DNA of 64,000 nt, taken from assembly GCF_019456655.1 (NCBI RefSeq), contig NZ_CP080332.1, positions 5,580,001 through 5,644,000 of the forward strand. The letters are read 5' to 3'. Each line of letters begins with the position of its first letter. Within the stretch, counting starts at the first letter, position 1. Positions 25,184 to 34,294 of this stretch are shown piece by piece. Under the pieces are notes generated by a model, which did no database searches, was not told the origin of the DNA, and was given only the letters and a program-made list of their open reading frames with translations. A program made the position numbers and the translations under genes. The stretch comes from Mycolicibacterium diernhoferi. GTDB lineage: Bacteria > Actinomycetota > Actinomycetes > Mycobacteriales > Mycobacteriaceae.

Positions 25184-25452
25184 ATCCAGGACGGCCACCC
25201 GCACTATCCCGCGTTTGCTGTCCGGAAGTTACCAATCGGTATGACCTGCGTGATTCAGCGCACAGGCAGCCTATGTCGTGGTTTGCGCCACTCTTGCCGC
25301 CCCGGACCGCCGACCGGCGGGGGCGTCCACCTGCGCACGACCGGTGGCGTCATTTCAGCAACGAGTATGCGCCCCACCCCAGCGGTTGCCGGTATCGCCG
25401 GCACCGCGTCACCGGTGCGGTTTACCGCGTCCACATTGTGAGACGGAGGCGA

Positions 25453-26769
25453 TCAGGCGCCGATCCAGTTGCCGTGGAAACCGAAGGGGACCCGTTGCGG
25501 GAGCGCGATGGTCGCCACCGGCGCACCGGAGAAGTCGGACGCATCGAGGATGACGAGATCGCTGCCGTCGCGCTGCGGGTCGTAGACGAAACTGAGGTAC
25601 CAGCCGCTGCTCTCGTCGGCCTGCCCCGCGGCAGGCACGAACACGGCTTCACCGGATACGCCCGGCCCGAAGGAGTGCGTCTGCGCCGCGCCGGTGGACA
25701 GATCATGGCGCACCAGGTCGCTGTCGCCCACCGAGACCGAGTAACGGGCCGGCAGTCCGGCCAACCGATCGTCGATCCGGGGGAACTCGACGGCACGGTC
25801 ATCGAGTTGGCGCTCACCGACCACACCGGTGCGCAGATCGATGCGCCACTCCCACAGCACCGCCTGCTGATCGAACCCTCCGCTGTCCCGCCACAGCTCC
25901 GGGTACCGAGCCGCTTGCAGCACAATCGAATTCGCATCCTCGTAGGCGTTCGCGACATGGAACACATAGCAGGGGTCGATCTCGAACCAGCGAATCTCAC
26001 CGAACGGGTCGTCGCGGCGCAGCACCCCGAACCGGGCGCCGTGACCCTCGCTCCAGCGGTAGGGCATGTCCCCGGGCTGATTGATCGCGACGTTCAGGTC
26101 GAACACCACGGGCAGGTCCATGAAGACGACGTGACCGGCGGTCATGGCGAAGTCATGCATCATGGTGTGCGCCTTCACATCCACCGGCCGGTTGATCGTC
26201 AGCTCCCCGTGGGCATCCACCCGGTGGTAGCTGACATAAGGCTCGACGAGGCTGCCGTAACCGAAGAAGTGCATCTCACCGGAGGTCGGGCAGATCTTGG
26301 GGTGCGCGGTCATCGAGTTGGCCAGCTTGCCCCCGAAGTCGTAGGCGCCCAACGTCTCCAGCTCATCGCTGATCTCATAGGGAAACGAGGATTCGACCAG
26401 CGCGAGCGTCTTGCCCGCATGGTTGACGACGTGCGTGTTCGACGTCGCCGCGCGCAGGTTGCGCGTCCCGTCCCGGTTGTAGAGCGGGAAGTCCTCGATG
26501 AAGCTGTCGGTCCGCACCCATCGGTTGCGGTACCACTTGGCGGCGCCGCCCTCGATCCGAACACCATGGATCATGCCGTCGCCCATGAACCAGTGCGCGG
26601 TGTCCTGCCGTGGGTTCGGCCCGTTACGCAGGTACCAGCCGTCGATCTCGGGCGGGATCACGCCCCGTACCGGCAGGTTGTACTCGGTGAGTTCATCGGC
26701 AACGGGTGCGTAGTTGCCGCGCAGGAAAAAATCCCCGGTGGCGGGCAGTGCGGATTCCGTGGTGGCCAT
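25453..26769 (-). CDS. Carotenoid cleavage oxygenase (RPE65/NinaB family)
   Basis: 438-residue non-haem iron oxygenase. The four iron-binding histidines of the family can be placed: H156 (SMTAHPK), H205 (TMMHDF), H271 (YVFHVANAYED) and H432 (GFHGNWI). NGPNPRQDTAHWFMGDGMIHG is the conserved N-terminal blade. Related mycobacterial enzymes (Rv0654) split carotenoids and apocarotenoids at double bonds; stilbenoid or lignostilbene cleavage is also known in the family. The ATG at 26769 heads the conserved protein; the frame continues far upstream antisense to other genes and is not real. Divergent from a PadR gene. Confidence 0.9.
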   Translation of the reverse strand: MATTESALPATGDFFLRGNYAPVADELTEYNLPVRGVIPPEIDGWYLRNGPNPRQDTAHWFMGDGMIHGVRIEGGAAKWYRNRWVRTDSFIEDFPLYNRDGTRNLRAATSNTHVVNHAGKTLALVESSFPYEISDELETLGAYDFGGKLANSMTAHPKICPTSGEMHFFGYGSLVEPYVSYHRVDAHGELTINRPVDVKAHTMMHDFAMTAGHVVFMDLPVVFDLNVAINQPGDMPYRWSEGHGARFGVLRRDDPFGEIRWFEIDPCYVFHVANAYEDANSIVLQAARYPELWRDSGGFDQQAVLWEWRIDLRTGVVGERQLDDRAVEFPRIDDRLAGLPARYSVSVGDSDLVRHDLSTGAAQTHSFGPGVSGEAVFVPAAGQADESSGWYLSFVYDPQRDGSDLVILDASDFSGAPVATIALPQRVPFGFHGNWIGA

Positions 26770-26802
26770 GACACCACGATCCCACAGAAATAGACCATTG
26801 CA

Positions 26803-26849
26803 TCGCGATAGCTCTCGATATATCGTAAACGTATCAGAAACTATCGCGA
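26803..26849. promoter_or_regulatory. Probable PadR operator between carotenoid oxygenase and padR
   Basis: The inverted halves TCGCGATAG (26803-26811) and CTATCGCGA (26841-26849) flank a shorter palindrome CGATATATCG (26816-26825). The array of TATCG half-sites occupies most of the 96 bp between the two divergent start codons, so one bound PadR could control both genes. Confidence 0.65.
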
Positions 26850-26865
26850 GAGAAAGAAGCGATCC

Positions 26866-27525
26866 ATGAACACCCCCACTCCCCCCTTCGGCTTCGGACC
26901 CGCGGGGTTCGACCGCAGACACGCCCGCCGCGACTTCCGCGATCACCTCCGCGCTCACGCGGCCGGGCCGCAGGGCCCATTCGGTCCCGGTTTCGGCCCA
27001 GGTCCCGGCTTCGGCCCAGGTCCCGGCTTCGGCCCGGGCTTCGGCTTCGGTCCCGGCGGCGGCCCACGCGGCCGTGGCGGGCGGGGCCGAGGCCGCCGCG
27101 GTGACGTGCGCGCCGCGATCCTGACCCTGCTCACCGAACGCCCGATGCACGGTTACGAGATGACCCAGGAGATCTCGGCCCGCAGCAACGGACTGTGGAA
27201 GCCGAGCCCCGGCTCGGTGTATCCGACACTGCAACTGCTGGTCGACGAGGGTTTGATCACCCCGGTGGAAAGCGAGGGCAGCAAGAAGACCTTCGGGCTC
27301 ACCGACGAAGGCCGCGACGCCGCCGGCAAGATCGAGACCCCGCCGTGGGAGGAGATCGCCGGGGACGCCGATCCCAACGCGGTGAATCTGCGGGCCGCGC
27401 TCGGCCAACTCTTCGGCGCCGTCGGACAGTCGACACACGCCGCCACCAGCGATCAGCAGCGGCGCATCCTGGACATCATCAACACCGCGCGCCGGGACAT
27501 CTACCAGATTCTCGGCGAGGAGTGA
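26866..27525 (+). CDS. PadR-family regulator with Gly-Phe-Pro repeat N-terminus
   Basis: 219 residues. The PadR winged-helix domain covers about residues 78-150: RAAILTLLTERPMHGYEMTQEISARSNGLWKPSPGSVYPTL..LVDEGLI, with the MHGYE and PSPGSVYPTL hallmarks. A C-terminal helix for dimerisation follows. The first ~77 residues are an unusual low-complexity region made of GFGPGP units and an RGRGGRGRGRRG basic stretch, encoded partly by an 18-bp tandem repeat. It is probably a repressor of the divergent carotenoid oxygenase; the ligand is unknown. Confidence 0.87.
   Translation: MNTPTPPFGFGPAGFDRRHARRDFRDHLRAHAAGPQGPFGPGFGPGPGFGPGPGFGPGFGFGPGGGPRGRGGRGRGRRGDVRAAILTLLTERPMHGYEMTQEISARSNGLWKPSPGSVYPTLQLLVDEGLITPVESEGSKKTFGLTDEGRDAAGKIETPPWEEIAGDADPNAVNLRAALGQLFGAVGQSTHAATSDQQRRILDIINTARRDIYQILGEE
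26995..27042 (+). repeat. 18-bp tandem repeat coding GPGPGF
   Basis: Two perfect copies of an 18-bp unit starting GGCCCAGGTCCCGGCTTC (26995-27012, 27013-27030) plus a partial third. They lie in the disordered N-terminal part of the PadR regulator and are a candidate site for length variation between strains. Confidence 0.8.
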
Positions 27526-27546
27526 CTCGATAGCATCGGGGTCACC

Positions 27547-28224
27547 ATGGACTCCGACACCCTCACCACCTATCTGGTGCCTGCGCTCGTAGCGCTTCTG
27601 ACCGCGGCCGGCGGCCTCATCGGCGTGTCGGTCCGCGACGCGGACGCCTACGAGCGCAGGCGGGTGTTGTGGCTGGGCTTGTTGGTGATCGCCACCGCGA
27701 TCGTCACCATGTCGGCGGTGAGCTCGGCGACCGGCGTCGGACGCCCCATCGCCGCCGTGGGCCTGACGGTCTCGGCCTGCGCCGCCGCGATCGGCACCCA
27801 CTTCCTGTGGCGCCGCGTCGTCCCCGAGGCGGAACCGCGCAGTGTGCTGCTGTCCCGGGTGTCGATCGGCATCGCGGTCGCCGTCATCATCGCCTCCGTA
27901 TCGATGACCTACGTCGCGGGCACCGGCTGCCGGCAGGCCGAACCGCTGATACGAACCGCGTGGGTCGAATCGGGTTACGCCCAACCCGGGATCCCGGGTC
28001 AGGGCCCCACCTCGGGTGAGGTCGCGGACTGGGCGAAGCGTCTGCGCGAGCAGGCAGATCAGGTCACCGCGGGCAGCATCGCACCCCGTGCCCAGCGTCT
28101 CGCGGGGCTGGCCGACGAGATCACAGCAGCGGCTTCGGACCGCGATTTCGCCAGGCAGGCGGTGATAAGTGCGGAGTATTTCGACGTGCTCGGCGCCTTG
28201 ATCAAGGAATGCCATCCGCAGTAA
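27547..28224 (+). CDS. Hypothetical membrane protein
   Basis: 225 residues with four hydrophobic segments (about 8-26, 38-57, 67-85, 100-121) and then a soluble, helical, Ala/Gln/Arg-rich C-terminal half, with single cysteines at each end (GTGCRQ; KECHPQ). The membrane part is reminiscent of other actinobacterial four-helix proteins, but I recognise no named family. It starts 21 bp after padR and could be co-transcribed with it. Confidence 0.65.
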   Translation: MDSDTLTTYLVPALVALLTAAGGLIGVSVRDADAYERRRVLWLGLLVIATAIVTMSAVSSATGVGRPIAAVGLTVSACAAAIGTHFLWRRVVPEAEPRSVLLSRVSIGIAVAVIIASVSMTYVAGTGCRQAEPLIRTAWVESGYAQPGIPGQGPTSGEVADWAKRLREQADQVTAGSIAPRAQRLAGLADEITAAASDRDFARQAVISAEYFDVLGALIKECHPQ

Positions 28225-28252
28225 CCGCTGACGGGCCGATAAACTCCGGCCA

Positions 28253-29569
28253 GTGACTTTCACCGACACCTCGGCGCCCGACCAGACTCCCGGCGATCGG
28301 CAGAAAGTCCGGACCGCGCTGATGGCGAGCCTGGTCGGCACCACGATCGAGTGGTACGACTTCTTTCTCTACGCCACCGCGGCCAGCCTCGTCTTCAACA
28401 CCGCCTTCTTCCCGGATCAGACCTCGTTCGTCGGCACCCTGCTGGCATTCGCCACCTTCGCCGTCGGATTCGTGGTCCGCCCCATCGGCGGTTTCGTATT
28501 CGGTCACATCGGCGACCGGATCGGACGCAAGCGCACGCTGGCGCTCACCATGTTCCTGATGGGTGGCGCGACCGCGCTGATGGGCCTGCTGCCCACCGCG
28601 GCGCAGATCGGCGTCGTCGCCCCGATCCTGCTGTTGCTGCTGCGCATCGTGCAGGGCTTCGCGCTCGGCGGCGAATGGGCCGGCGCCGTGCTGCTCGCGG
28701 TCGAGCACAGCACCCCGCAGCGGCGCGGCTTCGCCGGCAGCATCCCGCAGGTCGGCCTCGCACTGGGACTGGCACTGGGCACCGGTGTGTTCGCGCTGCT
28801 GCAGACGGCGATGTCGGCCGAGGCCTTCCTGTCCTACGGCTGGCGCATCGCGTTCCTGTTCAGCGTCGTGCTGGTCGTCTTCGGGATCGTCGTGCGACTG
28901 AAGGCCTCCGAGACGCCGGCCTTCGAGAAGGTCAAAGAGGACAACGACGTCGCGGCGACGCCGCTGAAGGAACTGTTCCGCGGGCCGTCGCTGCGCCCGA
29001 CGGTGCTGGGCATGTTGAGCCGCTGGGGTGAGGGCGCGGCCTTCAACACCTGGGGCGTGTTCGCCATCGCCTACGCCACCACCACGCTGCACCACGGCAA
29101 GGTCGACGTGCTCATCGTGGTGACCGGGGCCGCGCTGCTGATGGCGGTGCTGCTGCCGGTGTCCGGGCTGCTGGCCGACAGGTTCGGCCCCAAGCGTGTC
29201 TATGCCACCGGTATCGCCGCCTATGTGGTGGCGGTGTTCCCGGTGTTCGCCCTGTTCAACACCGGCAGCCTGGTGGCCTTCACCGTCGGCATCGTCATCG
29301 TGTTCGGTGTCGTCCACGCCTGGTTCTACGGTGCTCAGGGCACCCTGTACGCCTCGCTGTTCCCGGCCCGGATCCGCTACACCGGGTTGTCCACCGTCTA
29401 TCAGCTGTCCGGGGTGTACTCCTCGGGCCTGACCCCGCTCATCCTGACCGCGCTGATCGCCGTGGGCGGGAACGCGCCGTGGCTGGCCTGTGCTTATCTC
29501 GTGCTGACCGGCCTGATCAGCATCGTGGCCACGCTGATGCTCAAGCCGATGGATATGGCCGACTTGTAG
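28253..29569 (+). CDS. MFS transporter, metabolite:H+ symporter (MHS) family
   Basis: 438 residues, 12 membrane helices. The MHS pattern is clear: SLVGTTIEWYDFFLYATAASLVFNTAFFP at the N-terminus, FGHIGDRIGRKRTLALTMFLMGG (motif A), and ALGGEWAGAVLLAVEHSTPQRRGFAGSIPQVG. MHS proteins import organic acids or compatible solutes such as proline, shikimate or 2-oxoglutarate; the substrate cannot be told here. GTG start 28 bp after the previous gene. The methyltransferase begins 9 bp downstream of its stop. Confidence 0.87.
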   Translation: MTFTDTSAPDQTPGDRQKVRTALMASLVGTTIEWYDFFLYATAASLVFNTAFFPDQTSFVGTLLAFATFAVGFVVRPIGGFVFGHIGDRIGRKRTLALTMFLMGGATALMGLLPTAAQIGVVAPILLLLLRIVQGFALGGEWAGAVLLAVEHSTPQRRGFAGSIPQVGLALGLALGTGVFALLQTAMSAEAFLSYGWRIAFLFSVVLVVFGIVVRLKASETPAFEKVKEDNDVAATPLKELFRGPSLRPTVLGMLSRWGEGAAFNTWGVFAIAYATTTLHHGKVDVLIVVTGAALLMAVLLPVSGLLADRFGPKRVYATGIAAYVVAVFPVFALFNTGSLVAFTVGIVIVFGVVHAWFYGAQGTLYASLFPARIRYTGLSTVYQLSGVYSSGLTPLILTALIAVGGNAPWLACAYLVLTGLISIVATLMLKPMDMADL

Positions 29570-29578
29570 CGTGAAGCC

Positions 29579-30313
29579 GTGACCGATCTCGACCGGATGC
29601 CCCGCGGTGGCCCCGACGCGTCGTGTCTGGACCGGCTGTTGCAGACCGACCGGCCCGAGTACCTGGACCGCGATGATGTCGCGCCCGCGGTGAAGCGCAG
29701 TGTCGTCGACGCGCTGGAGTGGACCGGCCGGGTGTTCGGTAGTCACCAGCAGTTCGCACACATCGCTCTCGACGAGATCGCCGACGTACCGGACCCGAGG
29801 ATCCTCGAGCTGGGTGCCGGCCACGGCGCGCTGTCGACGCTGCTGCTGGAGGCTCACCCGACCGCGCAAGTCATGGTGACCGATGTCGAGGCGGATTCGG
29901 TCGCCGCGCTGGCCGCCGGGGAGCTGGGCAGCCACCCCCGTGCAGTGGTGCGGCAGATGGATGCCACCGCAATCGACGCGCCCGAGGGCCATTTCGCGCT
30001 GGCGGTGTTCGCATGCTCGTTCCACCATCTGCCGCCGGCGACGGCCGCTGCCGCCCTCGCCGAGGGCACCCGGGTCGCGGACAAACTTCTGATCATCGAT
30101 CTGCCCCGCCCGCCGGCGCCGCTGCACGTGCTGCGCCTGGCGACGATGTTGCCGCTCGCCCCGTTCATCCCGTTCGTGCACGACGGCGTGATCAGCTCAC
30201 TGCGCAGCTACAGTCCCTCGGCGCTGCGCGCGCTGGCCGAACATGCCGGCGTCACCATCGAGCTTCGCGGCGGACTTTTCAGTCCGCAGATCGCAGTGGC
30301 CTCCCGCCGCTAG
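29579..30313 (+). CDS. Class I SAM-dependent methyltransferase
   Basis: 244 residues. Motif I is ILELGAGHGALSTLLLEAHP (about residues 79-98), the acidic end of strand beta2 is VTDVEAD, and FACSFHHLPP is motif III/IV. The N-terminal helix region carries CLDRLLQTDRPEYLDR. The substrate is unknown. GTG start closely follows the MHS transporter. The next gene follows after about 11 bp on the same strand. Confidence 0.78.
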   Translation: MTDLDRMPRGGPDASCLDRLLQTDRPEYLDRDDVAPAVKRSVVDALEWTGRVFGSHQQFAHIALDEIADVPDPRILELGAGHGALSTLLLEAHPTAQVMVTDVEADSVAALAAGELGSHPRAVVRQMDATAIDAPEGHFALAVFACSFHHLPPATAAAALAEGTRVADKLLIIDLPRPPAPLHVLRLATMLPLAPFIPFVHDGVISSLRSYSPSALRALAEHAGVTIELRGGLFSPQIAVASRR

Positions 30314-30324
30314 AGTGTGTGACT

Positions 30325-31806
30325 GTGGGCGAAGAGGTTTCACGCACGCAGTTCAGCCGCGCTCAGCGCCGCGAGTACCGACGCAAGGTCCAGCTGTGCC
30401 TGGACGTGTTCGAGACCATGCTGGCCCAGTCGAGTTTCGAGTTCGACCGGCCGCTGACCGGTATGGAGATCGAATGCAATCTGGTCGATGACGACTATCA
30501 GCCGGCGCTACGCAATCAGGAGGTCCTGGCCTCCATCGCCGATCCGGCCTACCAAACCGAACTGGGCGCCTACAACATCGAATTCAACGTTCCACCGCGT
30601 CCGCTGCCCGGTCAGTCCGCCCTGGAGTTGGAGGACGAGGTCCGCGCCAGCCTCAATGCCGCCGAGGCCAAGGCCGCCGAGGACGACGCCCACATCGTGA
30701 TGATCGGGATCCTGCCGACGCTGATGCCCGAGCACCTGAAGACGGGGTGGATGAGCGAGTCCACCCGTTATCAGGCGCTCAATGACTCGATCTTCACCGC
30801 GCGCGGTGAGGACATCGACATCGATATCACCGGGCCCGAGCGGTTATCCCTGCAGTCGGCCGATATCGCACCCGAATCAGCTTGTACCAGTATGCAATTG
30901 CATCTTCAGGTGTCGCCGGCGGAGTTCGCCGAGAACTGGAATGCCGCGCAGGTGGTGGCCGGCCCCCAACTTGCACTGGGCGCCAACTCGCCCTATTTCT
31001 TCGGCCACGAACTGTGGGCGGAAACCCGCATCGAACTGTTCAGCCAGGCCACCGACACCCGGGCCGACGAGCTCAAGACCCAGGGGGTGCGTCCACGGGT
31101 CTGGTTCGGCGAGCGGTGGATCACGTCGATTTTCGATCTGTTCGAGGAAAACGTCCGGTACTTCCCGTCGCTGCTGCCCGAGATCTCCGACGAGGATCCG
31201 GTGGCCACCCTCGCCGAGGGCCGCACCCCCCAACTTGCGGAGCTACGTCTGCACAACGGCACCATCTACCGGTGGAATCGGCCCGTCTATGACGTGGTGA
31301 ACGGCAAGCCGCATCTGCGGGTGGAGAACCGGGTACTGCCTGCCGGTCCTACGGTGATCGACATGCTCGCCAACTCGGCGTTCTACTACGGCACCCTGCG
31401 TGCGTTGACAGACGAGGACCGACCGTTGTGGACCAAGATGAGTTTTGCTGCGGCACAACATAATTTCTTCGCAGCGGCCCGGCATGGAATGGAGGCCCGG
31501 CAGTACTGGCCCGGGCTCGGCGAGGTGACCGCCGACGAACTGGTGTTGCGCGAACTGCTGCCGCTGGCCCACGAGGGGTTGCGGCGCTGGGGTGTGGCGG
31601 CCGAGGTGCGGGACCGCTATCTCGGGGTCATCGAGGGACGCGCCAAGTCGGGGCGCAACGGCGCCGCCTGGCAGGCTGCCACCGTACGGGCCCTGCAGGA
31701 GCGCGGTATGGCGCGTCCCGCGGCGCTGGCCGAGATGCTGCGGATGTACTGCGAACACATGCATTCCAATGCACCCGTCCACACATGGGATACACCCACC
31801 CGCTGA
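30325..31806 (+). CDS. Glutamate-cysteine ligase (GCS2) family protein
   Basis: 493 residues (Rv3698-like). The GCS2 fold is indicated by LTGMEIECNLVDDDYQPA near the N-terminus, the Glu-rich metal/substrate segment GAYNIEFNVPPRPL, and CTSMQLHLQVSP. This is not EgtA, which is encoded separately nearby and is only weakly similar. Members of the superfamily form gamma-glutamyl or related peptide bonds with ATP; the substrate is unknown. GTG 30325 is chosen; another GTG two codons upstream is possible, and neither has a strong ribosome-binding site. Confidence 0.8.
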   Translation: MGEEVSRTQFSRAQRREYRRKVQLCLDVFETMLAQSSFEFDRPLTGMEIECNLVDDDYQPALRNQEVLASIADPAYQTELGAYNIEFNVPPRPLPGQSALELEDEVRASLNAAEAKAAEDDAHIVMIGILPTLMPEHLKTGWMSESTRYQALNDSIFTARGEDIDIDITGPERLSLQSADIAPESACTSMQLHLQVSPAEFAENWNAAQVVAGPQLALGANSPYFFGHELWAETRIELFSQATDTRADELKTQGVRPRVWFGERWITSIFDLFEENVRYFPSLLPEISDEDPVATLAEGRTPQLAELRLHNGTIYRWNRPVYDVVNGKPHLRVENRVLPAGPTVIDMLANSAFYYGTLRALTDEDRPLWTKMSFAAAQHNFFAAARHGMEARQYWPGLGEVTADELVLRELLPLAHEGLRRWGVAAEVRDRYLGVIEGRAKSGRNGAAWQAATVRALQERGMARPAALAEMLRMYCEHMHSNAPVHTWDTPTR

Positions 31807-31826
31807 CCCGGCGTACGTTGGATGTC

Positions 31827-32498
31827 ATGGCATCTGAGGTTTTGGACTGGGACAGCGCATACCGCCAGGACGGCGAGTTCCAGGGCCCGCCGCCGTGGAA
31901 CATCGGCGAACCGCAACCCGAACTCGCGGCCCTGATCGCGGCCGGCAAGGTCCGCAGCGACGTCCTGGATGCGGGGTGTGGACACGCCGAGTTGTCGCTG
32001 TCACTGGCCTCCGACGGCTACACCGTGGTGGGTCTGGATCTTTCGCCGACGGCGATCGCCGCGGCCAACAGGGCAGCACAGGAACGCAACCTGCGGACCG
32101 CCAGCTTTGCCCAGGCCGACATCACCTCGTTCACCGGCTACGACGGCCGGTTCAGCACGGTCATCGATTCCACGCTGTTCCACTCGCTGCCGGTGGACGC
32201 CCGGCACAACTACCTGCACGCCGTGCAGCGTGCCGCCGCACCTGGGGCGACGTTCTATGTCCTGGTCTTCGCCAAAGGCGCGTTCCCGGCCGAACTGGAG
32301 ACCAAGCCCAACGAGGTCGACGAGCGCGAGCTACGCGACGCGGTGGCGGCGCACTGGACCGTCGATGACGTCCGTCCGGCGTTCATCCACGCGAACATGC
32401 CCTCCGGTCCCGGGGCGCCGTTCGAACTGCCGCCCCATGATCTCGATGAGAAGGGCCGCATGAAGCTGCCCGCCTACCTGCTCACCGCGCACAAGTAG
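31827..32498 (+). CDS. SAM-dependent methyltransferase (Rv3699-like)
   Basis: 223 residues. It starts MASEVLDWDSAYRQDGEFQG and has motif I VLDAGCGHAELSLSLA, the VVGLDLSPTAI beta2 segment and TVIDSTLFHSLPV. The N-terminal PPPWNIGEPQPEL is typical of a thiopurine-methyltransferase-like branch. A longer start at 31785 would overlap the previous gene; the ATG at 31827 matches the family. It lies between the GCS2 protein and the ergothioneine region, as in M. tuberculosis. The natural methyl acceptor is unknown. Confidence 0.85.
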   Translation: MASEVLDWDSAYRQDGEFQGPPPWNIGEPQPELAALIAAGKVRSDVLDAGCGHAELSLSLASDGYTVVGLDLSPTAIAAANRAAQERNLRTASFAQADITSFTGYDGRFSTVIDSTLFHSLPVDARHNYLHAVQRAAAPGATFYVLVFAKGAFPAELETKPNEVDERELRDAVAAHWTVDDVRPAFIHANMPSGPGAPFELPPHDLDEKGRMKLPAYLLTAHK

Positions 32499-32501
32499 CG
32501 C

Positions 32502-33653
32502 TCAGAGGCCGCCGCGGGACACCAACTGTGCGGCGATGACGTTGCGCTGGATCTCGTTGGTGCCCTCGCCGACGATCATCAGCGGGGCGTCGCGGAAGTA
32601 GCGTTCGACGTCGTATTCGGTGGAGTAGCCGTAACCGCCGTGGATGCGCACCGCGTTCAGGGCGATCTCCATGGCGACCTCGGAGGCGAACAGTTTGGCC
32701 ATGCCGGCCTCCATGTCGCAGCGCTCCCCGCTGTCATAGCGTTCGGCGGCATGCCAGGTGAGTTGGCGGGCGGCGGTGAGCTTGGTGGCCATGTCGGCCA
32801 GGTAGTTGCCGATGGACTGGTGTTTCCAGATCGGCTGGCCGAAGCTTTCGCGCTGCTGGGCGTAGGCCAGCGAGTCCTCCAGGGCGGCGGTGGCCACCCC
32901 CAGTGCGCGGGAGGCGACCTGGATGCGGCCGGTCTCCAGGCCCTTCATCATCTGGGCGAAGCCCTTCCCCGGGGTGGCGCCCAGGATCGCGGTGGCCGGG
33001 ATGCGGTAGCCGTCGAAGGCCAGTTCGCAGGATTCCACCCCCTTGTAGCCCAGCTTGGGCAGGTCACGTGAGACGGTCAGGCCCGGTCCGTGCTCGACCA
33101 GCACGATCGAGATGCCCCGGTGCTTCGGCTCGGCGGTGGGGTCGGTCTTGCACAGCAGCGCGATCAGATCCGAGCGTCGGGCGTTCGAGATCCACGTCTT
33201 GGCCCCGGAGATCACCAGGTCTTCGCCGTCGGGGCGGGCCACGGTGGTCATCGCCTGCAGGTCCGAGCCACCACCGGGTTCGGTGAGCGCCATCGTCGCG
33301 CGGACCTCGCCGGTGGCCATCCGCGGCAGGTAGGTCTGCTTCTGTTCCTCGGTGCCGAACAGGGTGAGCAGTTTGGCGACCACGGTATGCCCGCCCATCG
33401 CGCCGGCCAGGCTCATCCAGCCCCGGGCCAGTTCCTGGGTGACCTGGGCGTAGCACGGCATCGACACCGGGGACCCGCCGAACTCCTCGGGGACAGCGAG
33501 CCCGTAGATGCCGATCTGCTTCATCTGCTCGATCCAGCGTTCGGGGTAGGCGTTGGCGTGCTCGACCTCCTGCACGCTCGGCTTCACCTCCCGATCGATG
33601 AAGTCACGCACCGTCTGGATCAGGAAGGACTCTTCATCGCTGAGCTGGGTCAC
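32502..33653 (-). CDS. Acyl-CoA dehydrogenase
   Basis: 383-residue FAD flavoprotein. Signature segments: MALTEPGGGSDLQAMTTVA (FAD/substrate loop), RESFGQPIWKHQSIGNYLADMAT and RIHGGYGYSTEYDVERYFRDAP. The catalytic base is probably E363 in IVGEGTNEIQRNV. It oxidises an acyl-CoA to the 2-enoyl-CoA and passes electrons to ETF; chain or branch specificity is not deducible. GTG start. No other fatty-acid genes are adjacent, so the pathway is open. Confidence 0.9.
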   Translation of the reverse strand: MTQLSDEESFLIQTVRDFIDREVKPSVQEVEHANAYPERWIEQMKQIGIYGLAVPEEFGGSPVSMPCYAQVTQELARGWMSLAGAMGGHTVVAKLLTLFGTEEQKQTYLPRMATGEVRATMALTEPGGGSDLQAMTTVARPDGEDLVISGAKTWISNARRSDLIALLCKTDPTAEPKHRGISIVLVEHGPGLTVSRDLPKLGYKGVESCELAFDGYRIPATAILGATPGKGFAQMMKGLETGRIQVASRALGVATAALEDSLAYAQQRESFGQPIWKHQSIGNYLADMATKLTAARQLTWHAAERYDSGERCDMEAGMAKLFASEVAMEIALNAVRIHGGYGYSTEYDVERYFRDAPLMIVGEGTNEIQRNVIAAQLVSRGGL

Positions 33654-33713
33654 AAGATCACATTAGAAGGGCGGTGGCCCGCCGTCGGTGAGCAGCCGGG
33701 ATCGGCGCTCGCA

Positions 33714-34247
33714 TCAGTCGCCCCGGTGCGCCCGGGCCGCGGCACCCAGCGCCCGGTCTCCGCGCCGATAGAGCAGCCATCCCGCCACCAACAGCACGAC
33801 GCTGAGCAGCAGGAAGCCCAGGTCCCACGCCAGCGGAGCACCCAGGTCGTCGCGGACGTGGTGGACCTGCAGGATGTGGTGGTCGATCACACCCTCGACC
33901 AGGTTGAAGATCGCCCAACCCATCAGCAGGAGGCCGAAGTGAAACGACCAGTTCGGCGCGAGGCGACCCTGGCGCCAACTGATGAGCATCATGATGGTGC
34001 CGGCCCACACCAGCAGCCAGGTCGCCACGTGGAAGATGCCGTCGGCGAGCACGTTGACCTCCAGTCCCGCGAGTGTGTCCACCGGGTAGTCGTCCACATG
34101 ACTGACCATGTGGTGCCACTGCAGAATCTCGTGCAGGACGATCCCATCGATGAAACCCCCGAAGCCGAGCCCCAGTAGCAGCGCCGGCAGCACAGTGGGC
34201 CTTCTCACCGCCGCGGAACGATCGCGAGTATCGAACTGGCCATGCAA
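33714..34247 (-). CDS. DUF2243 membrane protein
   Basis: Up to 177 residues with four transmembrane helices. Conserved His/Asp/Glu residues lie at the membrane face: FIDGIVLHEILQWHHM, LADGIFHVATWLL and LVEGVIDHHILQVHHVR. This is the DUF2243 pattern, and the His clusters suggest metal or haem contact (inference). The start is uncertain: the frame opens at a TTG (34247), while a GTG at 34208 (VRRPTVLPALLLG) would begin directly before the first helix. It lies downstream of egtE in the same direction, 47 bp away. Confidence 0.75.
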   Translation of the reverse strand: MHGQFDTRDRSAAVRRPTVLPALLLGLGFGGFIDGIVLHEILQWHHMVSHVDDYPVDTLAGLEVNVLADGIFHVATWLLVWAGTIMMLISWRQGRLAPNWSFHFGLLLMGWAIFNLVEGVIDHHILQVHHVRDDLGAPLAWDLGFLLLSVVLLVAGWLLYRRGDRALGAAARAHRGD

Positions 34248-34294
34248 GAGGGTCTACCCGCCGGCCGGCGGACGAAACGGGCCCCGGCGCCGAT

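Larger units (their letters stand above)
24967..25452. other. 486-bp gene-free region upstream of the GjpA-like gene
   Basis: No frame in this stretch has a start, ribosome-binding site and protein pattern I would trust. It holds two clean inverted repeats (25007-25026 and 25165-25183) and an A+T-richer section from about 25030 to 25260 that can contain the promoter of the minus-strand gjpA-like gene. The right end abuts the stop of the carotenoid oxygenase gene. Confidence 0.6.

Noticed and set aside
25241..25553. Short frames in the gene-free region before the GjpA-like gene
   Set aside because: No ribosome-binding site, no recognisable protein pattern, and they overlap the operator repeats.
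26995..27042. 18-bp repeats considered as a CRISPR or iteron
   Set aside because: No spacers, too few copies, and the units are in frame within the PadR coding sequence as GPGPGF.
26770..28344. N-terminal extension of the carotenoid oxygenase frame
   Set aside because: The extension runs antisense to padR and the next gene, is low-complexity, and the conserved enzyme starts at 26769.
28202..30181. A 659-codon minus-strand frame opposite the MHS transporter and methyltransferase
   Set aside because: Composition-driven shadow; both genes on the plus strand have complete motifs.
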